Shown: positions 1-9,045, numbered from the stretch's first letter. The stretch: DNA of 64,000 bases from Flavobacterium jumunjinense (GCF_021650975.2 NZ_CP091285.1:3286001-3350000); one strand, 5' to 3'. Numbers and translations are program-made. The notes: generated from the sequence alone by a model not told the origin.

Positions 1-1675
1 GAATAAAAAAATATACATATTAATTGCTTTTTTTTGGCTTAGTCAATTAAGTATAGCACAATACCAGTTTACACAAGTAGCCGAAATTAACGCTGGAAGT
101 GATGGTAGTAATCCAAGGTATTTTATGGAATATAATGGAGAACTATATTTTAATGCATCCACTAGTTTTCAACAAAGACTTTATAAAACATCAGGTTCAG
201 GAGCTACTTTAGTGGCTGATATAAATGGAAATGGTGTGGGTTATAACCCTAAACCTTTAAAAGTAATTAATAATAAATTACTTTTTCTCGCCTCTTCTCA
301 AGCACATGGTGGAGAGCTTTTTATAACAGATGGTACCGCTTCTGGTACTGAAGTCTTATTGGATATTTATCCAGGTACAAATGGATCAAGTCTTAACTAT
401 GATTATCTCGATTTCTATGGAGAATTAAATGGAGAATTGTATTTTTGGGCACGAGAAGTTTCAGGGCCTTATTCGCTTTGGAAAACAGATGGTACTTCTT
501 CAGGAACAGTTAAGATTTTAGATCCTGCTTTTTCAGGAGGACCAAATTATATGACAACCTACAACGGGAAAATTTATTTCGCGGCTTATAGTGCACCAGG
601 CGAAAATCCTGAATTGTATGTTACTGATGGAACTGCTAGTGGAACTGGATTGTTTTTAGAAATAAATCCTTCAACAGCATCAAATTTATCTTCTGGCTCA
701 AATCCAAATGATTTATTTGTATATGATGGTTATTTGTTCTTTTCTGCTGACGATGGAACGAATGGTAGAGAACTTTGGAGAACCAATGGAACTGCTGTTG
801 GAACAACTATGGTGGCAGACATTTTTCCAAATACTTTAAATCCTTCTTTTGGAAAAGGGAGTAATCCAGGTGATTTTATTGAATTTAACAATGAACTTTA
901 TTTTACTGCAAGAGGTTATGATGCAGGGTTGAATCAAGTAACTGGGAATGAATTGTATAAATATTCAATTGCAGATGGTTGGAATAGAGTTAAGGATTTT
1001 TATCCTGGTAATTTAAATAATGGTATTGGTTCTAATAATCCTTTCTTTATTTTAAATAATGAATTATACGTTGCTGCTCAAGATGGAACAGCGGGTTCGA
1101 ATCAATATGAGATTTGGAAAACGGATGGTACTGAAAGCGGTACAATAAAAGTAGTTAATGCAAGTACTCTGAATAATGAATCGCCTAATTTTTCATTGCA
1201 AGACAAAAAATTTACAGTTTTAAATAATAAACTTATTTTTGAACATAATATCCAACAAATTTGGGTTACTGATGGAACTAATGCAGGTACACAAGAATTA
1301 ACCAATACTGGTGTTACCAACGTGCCTATTGGTGTTTCAGCATTTCAACCCATTGTTTTTAACGACGAAATATACTTTGGTGGAAATTACCCAACACAAG
1401 GCGTTGAACTTTGGAAATTAGCAGATACTACCTTATCTATTGAAGATTTTAGTACAAATGAAAAAATTAGTGTTTATCCAAATCCTACAAAAGATTATGT
1501 AAATATTGATATCAAGAATAAAGATTTTATTACAGAAATATATGATTTATCCGGAAAGTTATTAGTAACAACAAGCGATTCTAAAATTGACATGAATAAA
1601 TTTAATAATGGAATATACCTACTTAAAATTATCACTGTAAATGAAACAATGTTTCAAAAAATTATAAAGCACTAA
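1..1675 (+). CDS. T9SS-secreted ELWxxDGT-repeat protein (start codon 2 bases outside window)
   Basis: The frame is open from base 2 and reads NKKIYILIAFFWLSQLSIAQ, a signal peptide lacking only its initiator Met. Base 1 is G, so the ATG very probably straddles the window edge; the first in-window ATG (125) is internal. The mature part carries at least six copies of the ELW.TDGT..GT motif (for example ELYVTDGTASGT, ELWRTNGTAVGT, EIWKTDGTESGT), a beta-propeller-like repeat seen in secreted proteins. The last ~75 residues, from ISVYPNPTKDYV to QKIIKH, match the type A T9SS C-terminal sorting domain, so the protein is predicted to cross the outer membrane and be surface-attached or released. The precise ligand or role is unknown. 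A terminator follows directly. Confidence 0.88.
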   Translation, partial: NKKIYILIAFFWLSQLSIAQYQFTQVAEINAGSDGSNPRYFMEYNGELYFNASTSFQQRLYKTSGSGATLVADINGNGVGYNPKPLKVINNKLLFLASSQAHGGELFITDGTASGTEVLLDIYPGTNGSSLNYDYLDFYGELNGELYFWAREVSGPYSLWKTDGTSSGTVKILDPAFSGGPNYMTTYNGKIYFAAYSAPGENPELYVTDGTASGTGLFLEINPSTASNLSSGSNPNDLFVYDGYLFFSADDGTNGRELWRTNGTAVGTTMVADIFPNTLNPSFGKGSNPGDFIEFNNELYFTARGYDAGLNQVTGNELYKYSIADGWNRVKDFYPGNLNNGIGSNNPFFILNNELYVAAQDGTAGSNQYEIWKTDGTESGTIKVVNASTLNNESPNFSLQDKKFTVLNNKLIFEHNIQQIWVTDGTNAGTQELTNTGVTNVPIGVSAFQPIVFNDEIYFGGNYPTQGVELWKLADTTLSIEDFSTNEKISVYPNPTKDYVNIDIKNKDFITEIYDLSGKLLVTTSDSKIDMNKFNNGIYLLKIITVNETMFQKIIKH

Positions 1676-1677
1676 AG

Positions 1678-1703
1678 AATCGGGTATTTTACCCGATTTT
1701 TTT
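1678..1703. terminator. Bidirectional terminator between ELWxxDGT gene and mnmE
   Basis: A perfect 9-bp stem (AATCGGGTA / TACCCGATT, loop TTT) is followed by T7 on the plus strand. It sits just after the stop of the upstream gene and ends at the stop of convergent mnmE, so it may serve both. Confidence 0.8.
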
Positions 1704-3106
1704 TATTTCCCAATACAGAAATTAGCAAAAATATTACCCAATAATTCATCATTAGTCACTTCACCAGTAATTTCACCGAAATAGAACAAAGCCTGACGAA
1801 TATCGATAGCCATTAAATCGGAAGAAATCCCAGAGTCTAATCCCCATTTCACTTTTTGTACCTCTTCCAACGCTTTTAATAACGAATCGTAATGACGTGT
1901 ATTGGTCACAATCGTTTCATTATTGCGTAAAGCCCCTGTGTTTACAAAAGAGAGTAGGGTTTCTTTTAGAGTATCGATACCTAATTTTTGTTTGGCGCTT
2001 ATGGTTATAAGTTGTAAGTTATAAGTTGTAAGTTGTTCTTGTAGGTTTGTAATCTCTTTTTCAGTTAATAAATCGGCTTTGTTGGCAACCACAACAATTG
2101 GTTTTAAAGGAAACATATTTTTGATTTTTTCTGTTTCAACCTTTAAGCTTTTTAAACTGTCAACTGTCAACTGTAAACTGTCCACTAAATACAAAACCAC
2201 CTGTGCTTGTTCTATCTTCTCGAAAGTTTTTTGAATACCAATACTTTCTACTACGTCTTTCGTTTCGCGAATTCCAGCAGTATCTATAAAACGGAAACCA
2301 ATCCCTTCAATGACTAACTCATCTTCAATAGTATCGCGAGTCGTTCCAGCAATGTCAGAAACTATGGCACGTTCTTCATTCAATAAGGCATTCAATAAGG
2401 TCGATTTCCCAACATTTGGCTCTCCAACAATGGCAACAGGAATTCCGTTTTTAATTACATTTCCTACTGCAAAAGAATCAATCAAACGTTTTAATACAAA
2501 TTCAATACGACTTAATAAATCATTAAAAGCAGATCGATCCGCAAACTCTACATCTTCTTCTGCAAAGTCTAATTCTAATTCAATTAAAGAAGCAAAGTTT
2601 AATAGCTCTTCACGCAATTTAGCAATCTCATTACTAAAACCACCACGCATTTGTTGCATGGCTATTTGATGACTCGCCTCATTATCGGAAGCTATTAAAT
2701 CGGCTACAGCTTCAGCTTGCGATAAGTCGAGCTTACCATTTAAAAAAGCACGTAAAGTAAATTCACCCGCTTGTGCCATTTTAGCTCCTTTACGCAATAA
2801 TAATTGTATGATTTGTTGTTGTATGAATGTAGAACCATGACAAGAAATTTCTACTACATTTTCACCAGTATACGAATTAGGCCCTTTAAAAAGAGACACT
2901 AAAACTTGGTCATAGGTTTTACTATCGGCAACAATATGCCCTAAGTGGATGGTATGTGTTTTTTGTTGTGCTAAGTCTTTCTTAGATACCGATTGAAAAA
3001 CGGAACCAGCAATATGTATCGCATCTTTACCCGATAAGCGAATTACAGCAATAGCACCAGCTCCAGATGGAGTAGCAAGAGCAACAATAGTTTCTTGTGA
3101 AATCAT
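1703..3106 (-). CDS. mnmE: tRNA uridine-5-carboxymethylaminomethyl modification GTPase MnmE
   Basis: 467 residues, normal for the family. MnmE acts with MnmG to install the (carboxymethyl)aminomethyl group on wobble U34 of several tRNAs. Visible features: an N-terminal tetrahydrofolate-binding domain (~1-120); G1 GEPNVGKST (228-236); the G2 region with GTTRDT (254-259); G3 DTAG (275-278); G4 NKAD (342-345); and the C-terminal FCIGK whose Cys is catalytic in the family. Two segments of the G domain are odd: ~309-322 (LQLTVDSLKSL) and ~355-367 (QEQLTTYNLQL). Both are encoded by 7-bp-period DNA repeats and lie in the loops between G3 and G4 and after G4. The reading frame is intact, so the enzyme is probably functional. 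Confidence 0.97.
   Translation of the reverse strand: MISQETIVALATPSGAGAIAVIRLSGKDAIHIAGSVFQSVSKKDLAQQKTHTIHLGHIVADSKTYDQVLVSLFKGPNSYTGENVVEISCHGSTFIQQQIIQLLLRKGAKMAQAGEFTLRAFLNGKLDLSQAEAVADLIASDNEASHQIAMQQMRGGFSNEIAKLREELLNFASLIELELDFAEEDVEFADRSAFNDLLSRIEFVLKRLIDSFAVGNVIKNGIPVAIVGEPNVGKSTLLNALLNEERAIVSDIAGTTRDTIEDELVIEGIGFRFIDTAGIRETKDVVESIGIQKTFEKIEQAQVVLYLVDSLQLTVDSLKSLKVETEKIKNMFPLKPIVVVANKADLLTEKEITNLQEQLTTYNLQLITISAKQKLGIDTLKETLLSFVNTGALRNNETIVTNTRHYDSLLKALEEVQKVKWGLDSGISSDLMAIDIRQALFYFGEITGEVTNDELLGNIFANFCIGK
2005..2039. repeat. Heptameric repeat patch inside mnmE (TTATAAG/TTGTAAG)
   Basis: Five consecutive 7-bp units: TTATAAG, TTGTAAG, TTATAAG, TTGTAAG, TTGTTCT. The patch encodes the QLTTYNLQL segment of MnmE, just after the G4 motif. 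The period of 7 is not codon-related, so three units are needed to keep frame. Confidence 0.75.
2154..2188. repeat. Heptameric repeat patch inside mnmE (AAACTGT/CAACTGT)
   Basis: Units AAACTGT, CAACTGT, CAACTGT, AAACTGT, then degenerate CCACTAA. The patch encodes the DSLQLTVDSL stretch between G3 and G4. It shares period and general composition with the patch at 2005-2039 and with the mnmE-upstream array. Confidence 0.75.
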
Positions 3107-3124
3107 TTTTTATTGAATATGCTG

Positions 3125-3132
3125 CAAAGATA
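3125..3132 (-). promoter_or_regulatory. -7 element of the mnmE promoter
   Basis: TATCTTTG on the minus strand matches the Bacteroidetes TAnnTTTG consensus and lies 19 nt upstream of the mnmE ATG. I see no clear TTG at -33. Confidence 0.5.
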
Positions 3133-3143
3133 CTGAAAAGGGA

Positions 3144-3249
3144 TTAGTAATTAATATTTAGTGATTAGACTTAAGGAAAAAGTAAAAAACTTAATAACTG
3201 TAAACTGAATATTGTAAATTGAATATTGTAAACTGATTACTGAATATTG
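3144..3249. repeat. Heptameric repeat array in the mnmE/mutS-like intergenic region
   Basis: Two runs of 7-bp units. The first, 3144-3171, reads TTAGTAA, TTAATAT, TTAGTGA, TTAGACT. The second, 3194-3249, has eight units alternating types such as TAAACTG, AATATTG, TAAATTG, AATATTG, TAAACTG, ATTACTG, AATATTG. Together they fill most of this divergent intergenic region. Confidence 0.75.
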
Positions 3250-3276
3250 AGACTGAACACAGATTCATTATATTTG
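3247..3276 (+). promoter_or_regulatory. Promoter of the MutS-like gene (TTG-N19-TATATTTG)
   Basis: TTG at 3247-3249 and TATATTTG at 3269-3276 fit the Bacteroidetes sigma-ABfr pattern and leave a ~12-nt leader before the ATG. The TTG is the last three bases of the final heptad of the repeat array. Confidence 0.55.
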
Positions 3277-3293
3277 CACTATAAATTTTACAA

Positions 3294-5066
3294 ATGGATC
3301 AATACACAGCATTAAGAACGATACAACAAACAGCAATAAAAAAACTAAAGCAAGAACTGAATATTTTAAGCTTTCTGAGGTTATTCACATTGGGCACAGC
3401 CTTGTTTTCGGGATATTACCTGTATGTAACTGGAAATCAGACCTATCTTTATATCGGTTTAGTTGCTATTGTAGTGTTTTTAGTTTTACTTCGTTTTTAT
3501 GACAAGAAAGCAATAATAAAAAAGCATAAGGAAGCTATTGTAGCCATTAATACAGATGAATTGGCTTTTCTAAACGGGGAAAAGATTCCTTTTGATGATG
3601 GAATTGAATGTACTGATGTACACCATGAATATGCTTATGATTTGGATATTTTCGGACACAAATCTTTATTCCAAAACTTAAATAGAACCTATACTTATAT
3701 TGGTAAGAAAACATTAGCAGCTTCTTTATTGAAACAATTGCCTAATGAAAACATTGTAGCCAATCAGGAAGCAGTGAAAGAGTTGGCTCAGAAAATAGAA
3801 TGGCGACAAGATTTTATGGCAAATGCTAAATTGGGTAATGATGAAGCTTCATTTTATGCTAAATTATTAGCTTGGAGTAAAGATAATAATGAAGAATTAC
3901 CATGGTTAACAACTGTTTTATCCTTTGTATTACCTCTTGTCTTTATTAGCCTCTTCGTAACTGATTATTTGGTAGATACCAACGATTTATCATCCTACAT
4001 CTTTATTTCTTTTTTAATTAACTTGGGTTTTGCTTTCAAACATGTGCAAAGAATTAAACAAGAAAATGAAGTTTCGACTGCTATTGACAAAATTGTGAAA
4101 CAATATGGGCTAATGATTCATGATATAGAAGGAACCACTTTTAAAGCATCTAAATTAGTAGCATTGCAAAGTGCATTAAAAACAAATTCCGACAAAGCGA
4201 GTGTGGCTTTACAGAAATTATCGAAGTTGTTTTCGATATTAGACAGTGTTGCTAATCCTTTGGTTACTGTGCTTTTGAATGGAATGTTTTTGTATCATTT
4301 GCATAGTTTAAAAGCTATTATTGCATGGAAAAATAAAAATGCTAAACAGCTAGAGTACTGGTTGTCCATTATAGGAGAGTTTGAAATGCTAAACAGTTTG
4401 GCTAATTTCTCTTATAATAATCCTGAATTTACATTCCCAACTTTGAATACAAAACATGAAGTGCGTTTTGAAAACCTTTCTCATCCTTTGTTGAATGCGA
4501 AGAATAGAGTGGCAAATACCGTTACATTTCAACCGCAATCGTTCATTATTCTAACAGGGTCTAATATGTCTGGAAAAAGTACGTTTCTAAGAAGTCTAGG
4601 CGTAAATATGGTATTAGCAGGAATGGGTTCGGTGGTTTGTGCAACGGCAGCCAACATTCATCCAATGCCTATTTTGGTTTCCATGCGATTGTCAGATTCT
4701 TTGTCGGACAGTGAATCTTATTTTTATGCAGAAATTAAGCGTTTAAAACAAATTATGGATGCGCTAGAAAATCAACGTTCTTTTGTGTTGTTAGATGAGA
4801 TATTGCGAGGTACAAATTCCGATGACAAACGTTCTGGAACAGTTGAAGTGATAAAGAAAATGATGACTCAAAAAGCAATTGGTGCTATTGCTACGCATGA
4901 TATAGAAGTATGTTTGTTAGCAGATGAATCTCCTGAAGCATTAATAAACAAATGTTTTGAAGTAGCAATTAACAATGACGATTTGCATTTTGATTATACC
5001 TTACGCAATGGTATTTGTAAAAATAAAAGTGCTACTTTCTTAATGAAAAAGATTGGAGTTATTTAA
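3294..5066 (+). CDS. Membrane-anchored MutS-family ATPase
   Basis: 590 residues. The C-terminal third is a MutS-type ABC ATPase: Walker A TGSNMSGKST (~420-430), a signature-like segment DSLSDSESYFYAEIKRLK, Walker B FVLLDEILRGTNSDD and the conserved TH of AIATHDIE. The MutS mismatch-recognition and connector domains are absent. Instead the N terminus carries two hydrophobic segments (~28-66), with another pair around 205-250, so the protein looks membrane-bound with a cytoplasmic ATPase. Such short MutS relatives are common in Bacteroidetes and are usually annotated simply as mismatch repair protein, but they lack the parts needed for mismatch binding; the true role is unknown. Single-gene unit, divergent from mnmE. 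Confidence 0.85.
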   Translation: MDQYTALRTIQQTAIKKLKQELNILSFLRLFTLGTALFSGYYLYVTGNQTYLYIGLVAIVVFLVLLRFYDKKAIIKKHKEAIVAINTDELAFLNGEKIPFDDGIECTDVHHEYAYDLDIFGHKSLFQNLNRTYTYIGKKTLAASLLKQLPNENIVANQEAVKELAQKIEWRQDFMANAKLGNDEASFYAKLLAWSKDNNEELPWLTTVLSFVLPLVFISLFVTDYLVDTNDLSSYIFISFLINLGFAFKHVQRIKQENEVSTAIDKIVKQYGLMIHDIEGTTFKASKLVALQSALKTNSDKASVALQKLSKLFSILDSVANPLVTVLLNGMFLYHLHSLKAIIAWKNKNAKQLEYWLSIIGEFEMLNSLANFSYNNPEFTFPTLNTKHEVRFENLSHPLLNAKNRVANTVTFQPQSFIILTGSNMSGKSTFLRSLGVNMVLAGMGSVVCATAANIHPMPILVSMRLSDSLSDSESYFYAEIKRLKQIMDALENQRSFVLLDEILRGTNSDDKRSGTVEVIKKMMTQKAIGAIATHDIEVCLLADESPEALINKCFEVAINNDDLHFDYTLRNGICKNKSATFLMKKIGVI

Positions 5067-5084
5067 TTGTTTTATTCTAATAAA

Positions 5085-5125
5085 AAAAAGCTACAAGTAA
5101 CCCTTTGGGTATAGTGTAGCTTTTT
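5085..5125. terminator. Bidirectional terminator after the MutS-like gene
   Basis: An 11-bp stem AAAAAGCTACA / TGTAGCTTTTT separated by 19 nt, with T-runs on both strands, lies between two convergent genes. Confidence 0.8.
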
Positions 5126-5157
5126 AGTAAAAAATAAAACAAAAAAACAAAATATAA

Positions 5158-5904
5158 CTAGTTTGAGGCTAAAAATTCTTTATTTATAAATTTAACTTGG
5201 CTGTTTAAACTCCAATTGTATTCTAAGTATTCAATTTGTGCATTGTCTTTTATGCGTGTATCAGCATATTTGTTAATATAGTCTATAATAGAAGCATTGT
5301 TTTTTAAGAAGTCACTTGCAAACCAGTCAAATACTTTAGAAAGTTTCACTTCTTTTCTAGAGATATCATTTTTAGTGGTGTTGTTAATGAAATTTTTAGC
5401 AGCTACTTCCAGTTGATTTTCAATTGTATCTGCATAAAAAGGAACTCTATTGATATTCGGACAAGATATTGAAGCACAATTGATAGCAAAATGTGCACGT
5501 TCATCTAATGTTTTGCTTAATATTTCTTTTTCAATATAATTCAAAGAAACATATTGATTTTTAACGGGTATAAAACGTAAATCGAACGATTGTGTGATGT
5601 CTTTTATACTATTAATAGGGAAGTTATCTACAATTAATTTTATAGAATATACATTATAGATATTGATCCAATGTGATAATTCCTGATTTTTACTCCAGTT
5701 AGGATACGTTTCTAAAGATTCAAATCGGTCTATTACTTTTCTTAAATCGGTTTGATTTTCATAGATGGCATCATAATCTACATAACCATCTTCCGAAACA
5801 TACGTAAATAAGAAGTCTTCATAGAATTGATAGTTCATATATTGACTAAAAGCAGTTGTTTGTGTTAAAAGGAATACTGTTGTTATTAAGATAAATTTTC
5901 TCAT
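5158..5904 (-). CDS. Secreted DUF547 domain protein
   Basis: 248 residues with a signal peptide (MRKFILITTVFLLTQTTAFSQ). The body matches DUF547: WINIYNVYSIKLIVDNFP, then FAINCASISCPNI with conserved Cys residues, and FVDWFASDF-like text near residue 195 (VFDWFASDF). The family is found in bacterial periplasmic or secreted proteins and in plants, and no reaction is established. The conserved Cys/His-type core suggests an enzyme, which is inference. It is monocistronic as far as can be seen, with a terminator on its 3' side. Confidence 0.82.
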   Translation of the reverse strand: MRKFILITTVFLLTQTTAFSQYMNYQFYEDFLFTYVSEDGYVDYDAIYENQTDLRKVIDRFESLETYPNWSKNQELSHWINIYNVYSIKLIVDNFPINSIKDITQSFDLRFIPVKNQYVSLNYIEKEILSKTLDERAHFAINCASISCPNINRVPFYADTIENQLEVAAKNFINNTTKNDISRKEVKLSKVFDWFASDFLKNNASIIDYINKYADTRIKDNAQIEYLEYNWSLNSQVKFINKEFLASN

Positions 5905-6052
5905 GGTGTTTTACTTCTTAGGTTTAAATACACTTACGAGAAAATTGAAGTCTTGGTTTTTTTAGATTAAAAAATAGAACGAAAAACAGTAATTAAGTAG
6001 CTATATTGTTTGTTTTACGGAATGGAATTTTATGGAACAATTTAAGTACTGT

Positions 6053-6403
6053 TTATTGTTGTTTCAGTTCTACTTTTCTACCATCATAATCTTCAATAAT
6101 AACAGTTTTTCCATAGGATGTTAGGGCAATTTCTTTGATAATTTTCCAGTGGGATAATGCCAACTTTTGTAGTGTTTCTTCTAGATGAGGTACTTCAAAC
6201 CCCAACCGTAAAGTAGTATCTGGCTGAGTAGTGTTGTTTGGCAATGGATAGATTTCAAAAACTAAACCGTCGAGAGTTGCAGCATAATGAAAAGGTCCAT
6301 TGTTATGATTGTGATAATCGAATACTATTCCTAATGCTTCATATTGTTGCTTTATTATTGCAATGGCATTGGTTTTTATCACGATTAAATTGATTTTTAC
6401 CAT
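6053..6403 (-). CDS. Small VOC-fold (glyoxalase/bleomycin-resistance-like) protein
   Basis: 116 residues. The segments MVKINLIVIKTNAIAIIKQQYEALGIVF, FHYAATLDGLVFEIYPL and YGKTVIIEDYDGRKVELKQ follow the beta-alpha-beta-beta-beta pattern of the vicinal oxygen chelate superfamily, including a terminal D.DG..vEl motif with a metal-ligand-type Glu. The substrate cannot be told. Its start overlaps the 3' end of the upstream gene by 7 bp, so the two are probably co-transcribed and translationally coupled. Confidence 0.7.
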   Translation of the reverse strand: MVKINLIVIKTNAIAIIKQQYEALGIVFDYHNHNNGPFHYAATLDGLVFEIYPLPNNTTQPDTTLRLGFEVPHLEETLQKLALSHWKIIKEIALTSYGKTVIIEDYDGRKVELKQQ

Positions 6404-6957
6404 GTCGTAATTCCGTATGTTATACCACTTTCTTTAAATACTGCTTTAATTAAATCATATTTTTCGGAGCAATAGCTTCCTATTGTCAGCGCTTTATTGC
6501 TTGATCTATAGTTTAAACATTCAAAGCAAATTTCGATGTATCCCAGTATTTTTTGGTTTTTATCAAGGAAAATTATTGCATTTCGAGGCATATAACAACC
6601 TTTTACAATGACTATTCCTGACTTGTTATTATAATTAAAAAATATATCGGTTAATTTTTCAATTTGAGATAGTGTCAATGTTTCAACTTCATGAAATTCT
6701 TTCTCATTAAAATAGTCCTCTTTAACCTTTAGATTATTGAAGTATTTTATTAAAGAATCTCCATGACCACCAACCTTTGTGATATGAGAAACTACTTTTA
6801 TTTCGGTAATAGAATCTATGGAAAGTAGCGATAATCTTTTTTTAAAGCTATAATTAGTACTACGAATACATTCTTCTCTCTTTTCCTGCTTAGTTTTTTG
6901 CTGTGAAAAAGTACTAAAGGAAATTAAAAAAAGTAAAGACAATAATAAATTTTTCAT
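6397..6957 (-). CDS. Secreted protein of unknown function
   Basis: 186 residues with a clear signal peptide (MKNLLLSLLFLISFSTFSQ). I do not recognise the family. The mature part is mixed alpha/beta, and four cysteines (ECIRS, KGCYMP, ICFECL) could form disulfides or bind metal. It lies between a TPR membrane protein gene upstream (18-nt gap) and the VOC gene downstream (7-bp overlap), so an operon of three is likely. Confidence 0.7.
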   Translation of the reverse strand: MKNLLLSLLFLISFSTFSQQKTKQEKREECIRSTNYSFKKRLSLLSIDSITEIKVVSHITKVGGHGDSLIKYFNNLKVKEDYFNEKEFHEVETLTLSQIEKLTDIFFNYNNKSGIVIVKGCYMPRNAIIFLDKNQKILGYIEICFECLNYRSSNKALTIGSYCSEKYDLIKAVFKESGITYGITTW

Positions 6958-6975
6958 GAGTAGTATTGCGTTTGT

Positions 6976-8895
6976 TTATATTTTTCCTTTGTTTTTAATA
7001 ATTGTTGTCATCATTTCTGAAATATAGCCTTTTTTCTGGGTTTCATTTGCAAAATAGATTGCTTTTTTTACATTCTTTAGCTTGTAATGAATTTCTGCAA
7101 TATTCGCAGTATACATCACATCTTCAGGACAAATATCGGCAGCTTTTTCAAAATAGGGTAGTGCTTTTTCATATTCTTTGTCGTCGTCTAACAAACAGCC
7201 ATAATTGTTATAAATGCGTGATAAACCATAACGATCATCTTTCGTTTTTTCAATATAATAGGCTTCTTTATCATAGCATGCTTCTTTTCCGTAACGATAG
7301 AATACAATGCGTGCTTCATAAAAATATAAAATACCGTCGGAAGGATTTTCTTTAATGGCCTGTTTGCATTTTTCTTCAGCTATAGCATATTCTTTTTTTT
7401 GCATGTGTTCATAAATACAAGTATACAGCGTTTCCTTTCGTTTGTTTTCTTCTTGTTCTTTTAGTTTTGTAGTTATTTCTAATAAGTTATGCTCTACATT
7501 ATTATTTTCCCAAGCATTGAAATTTGAAGGTTGATTGTTAATGTTTAGGTTAAGTTGAATAGTTGCTGTAACTACATCTAAGGAAAGATTAAGTTCAAAA
7601 GTAGTAGCTTTTTTACTTAATAAAAGAGCATACAATACTGCTGTGTCAATTTCAATAGTAGTCCATTTTCTTATGCCATTTGCATAACAATAACAGACTA
7701 AAGAATGAGGAAGTGTACTTTCAATTCTAGTGGTTGTTACTTCATCAGCTACTATTTTTATATCTTCACTGTCAGCATTATAATAATTGGTTTCTATTAA
7801 GTGTTTTTGTGGAGTTGCTACAGTTAAGTCCCAAGAAAAAAAAGTTTCGTTCAGTTTTGTTCTTTTCTCAATGATAGCTTTCAATTCGGGTTGTAAAGTA
7901 ATTTTGTTTAAACCACGTTTTTCTATATAAACTTCTTTTGCAATGTTTTTTTCTTCTTCAGTAATGGTTTGAGAAACGTGTAAGGAATGTTCTAAAAGAA
8001 GCTTTTGACCGCTATATAATTTTATTTTTCCATTTTTAAAGAAAGAAATAGTGATTGTATCGGTTTTGTTACCTCTTAGAATTTGGGGTTCGTCAGTTGG
8101 GTATTTATTTTCTTCAAAATGTAATTTTTCGTAAGGAAATGTTATTATATCTTCATAATAAACATTTTCCATAACTGAAAAGTAAGCCACTTTAAATTGA
8201 TTTGTATTTATAGGAATAAATATGCTTTCATGGTATCTTGGTGAAAAGAGGATTTCATTTCTTGCTGTTATATTTAATGAAGCCAAAGGAACGGATGAAT
8301 CGTTTTTTTCTTTTTGATGTAATGATAGCCAAGCACCTCTTTTTTTAAGGGTATTTAAAAAGGCTATTTCATCGATTTGTAATAAAAATTCAGGGTCATA
8401 TTTTATTTTAAAGTGAACTTTGGTATATCTTAATGCTTGCGCATATTGTTTTCGTGAAGCAATAATTTCTCTAGAGACGAAATAGGCAATGGGAAGTCCA
8501 AAAACAATTGCCAGCCAAAAGTAAAACAACCCTGCATATAAAATGTTTTCTTTTTGATGTACTACCAATACATAGGCACCAATATTGGCAATTACTAAGA
8601 TGAAAAGTACAATAACATAAGTCCTTAAAAAAGACAATAAAGCTATAAATGAAGGCACTTTTGGTCTAGAACGACTATTTCCATTGGGAGAAAAACTTTT
8701 TAAGCCTAACCAAAGGCTATTAATAATTCCTGCACCAATGAGAATTAGAAATACAGTAAAAATAGTTCCGAAAAAGTATAAACTGATATAGGTAATTATT
8801 GATACAACTAGAAGTGCTAAAGCTGGTGCAAGAATGTATTCATTCCAATTGAAATAGATTTCTTCAGTTTTTCTATATGAGCTGTATTTTTCCAT
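6976..8895 (-). CDS. Large membrane protein with C-terminal TPR repeats
   Basis: 639 residues. There are four predicted membrane helices in the first ~155 residues (two at ~20-60, two at ~90-145), then a long soluble region. TPR-like repeats occupy ~480-620 (for example YNNYGCLLDDDKEYEKALPYFEKAADICPED followed by MYTANIAEIHYKL). The middle region (~160-470) is unrecognised. The TPR part suggests a scaffold at the inner membrane; the partner is unknown. It is the first gene of a probable three-gene minus-strand unit. Confidence 0.75.
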   Translation of the reverse strand: MEKYSSYRKTEEIYFNWNEYILAPALALLVVSIITYISLYFFGTIFTVFLILIGAGIINSLWLGLKSFSPNGNSRSRPKVPSFIALLSFLRTYVIVLFILVIANIGAYVLVVHQKENILYAGLFYFWLAIVFGLPIAYFVSREIIASRKQYAQALRYTKVHFKIKYDPEFLLQIDEIAFLNTLKKRGAWLSLHQKEKNDSSVPLASLNITARNEILFSPRYHESIFIPINTNQFKVAYFSVMENVYYEDIITFPYEKLHFEENKYPTDEPQILRGNKTDTITISFFKNGKIKLYSGQKLLLEHSLHVSQTITEEEKNIAKEVYIEKRGLNKITLQPELKAIIEKRTKLNETFFSWDLTVATPQKHLIETNYYNADSEDIKIVADEVTTTRIESTLPHSLVCYCYANGIRKWTTIEIDTAVLYALLLSKKATTFELNLSLDVVTATIQLNLNINNQPSNFNAWENNNVEHNLLEITTKLKEQEENKRKETLYTCIYEHMQKKEYAIAEEKCKQAIKENPSDGILYFYEARIVFYRYGKEACYDKEAYYIEKTKDDRYGLSRIYNNYGCLLDDDKEYEKALPYFEKAADICPEDVMYTANIAEIHYKLKNVKKAIYFANETQKKGYISEMMTTIIKNKGKI

Positions 8896-9045
8896 TTAAG
8901 TTAAGTTTTACTTTCTGTTGTAAAAATATTTCTTTTAATGTGAGTTGGCTTCACTATAAATAATGATTTTTCATGACAAAAAACATATTGAATTTATACC
9001 TGTTTCTGGATAAATGATTGCGTAAAAAAGTATTGAAAATGAATA

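Noticed and set aside
2310..2669. 119-codon plus-strand ORF inside mnmE
   Set aside because: It is a Ser-rich antisense shadow of the mnmE GTPase region with no recognisable domain.
3144..3249. Repeat array upstream of the MutS-like gene considered as a CRISPR
   Set aside because: Units are 7 bp, directly adjacent and degenerate; there are no spacers, no leader and no cas genes.
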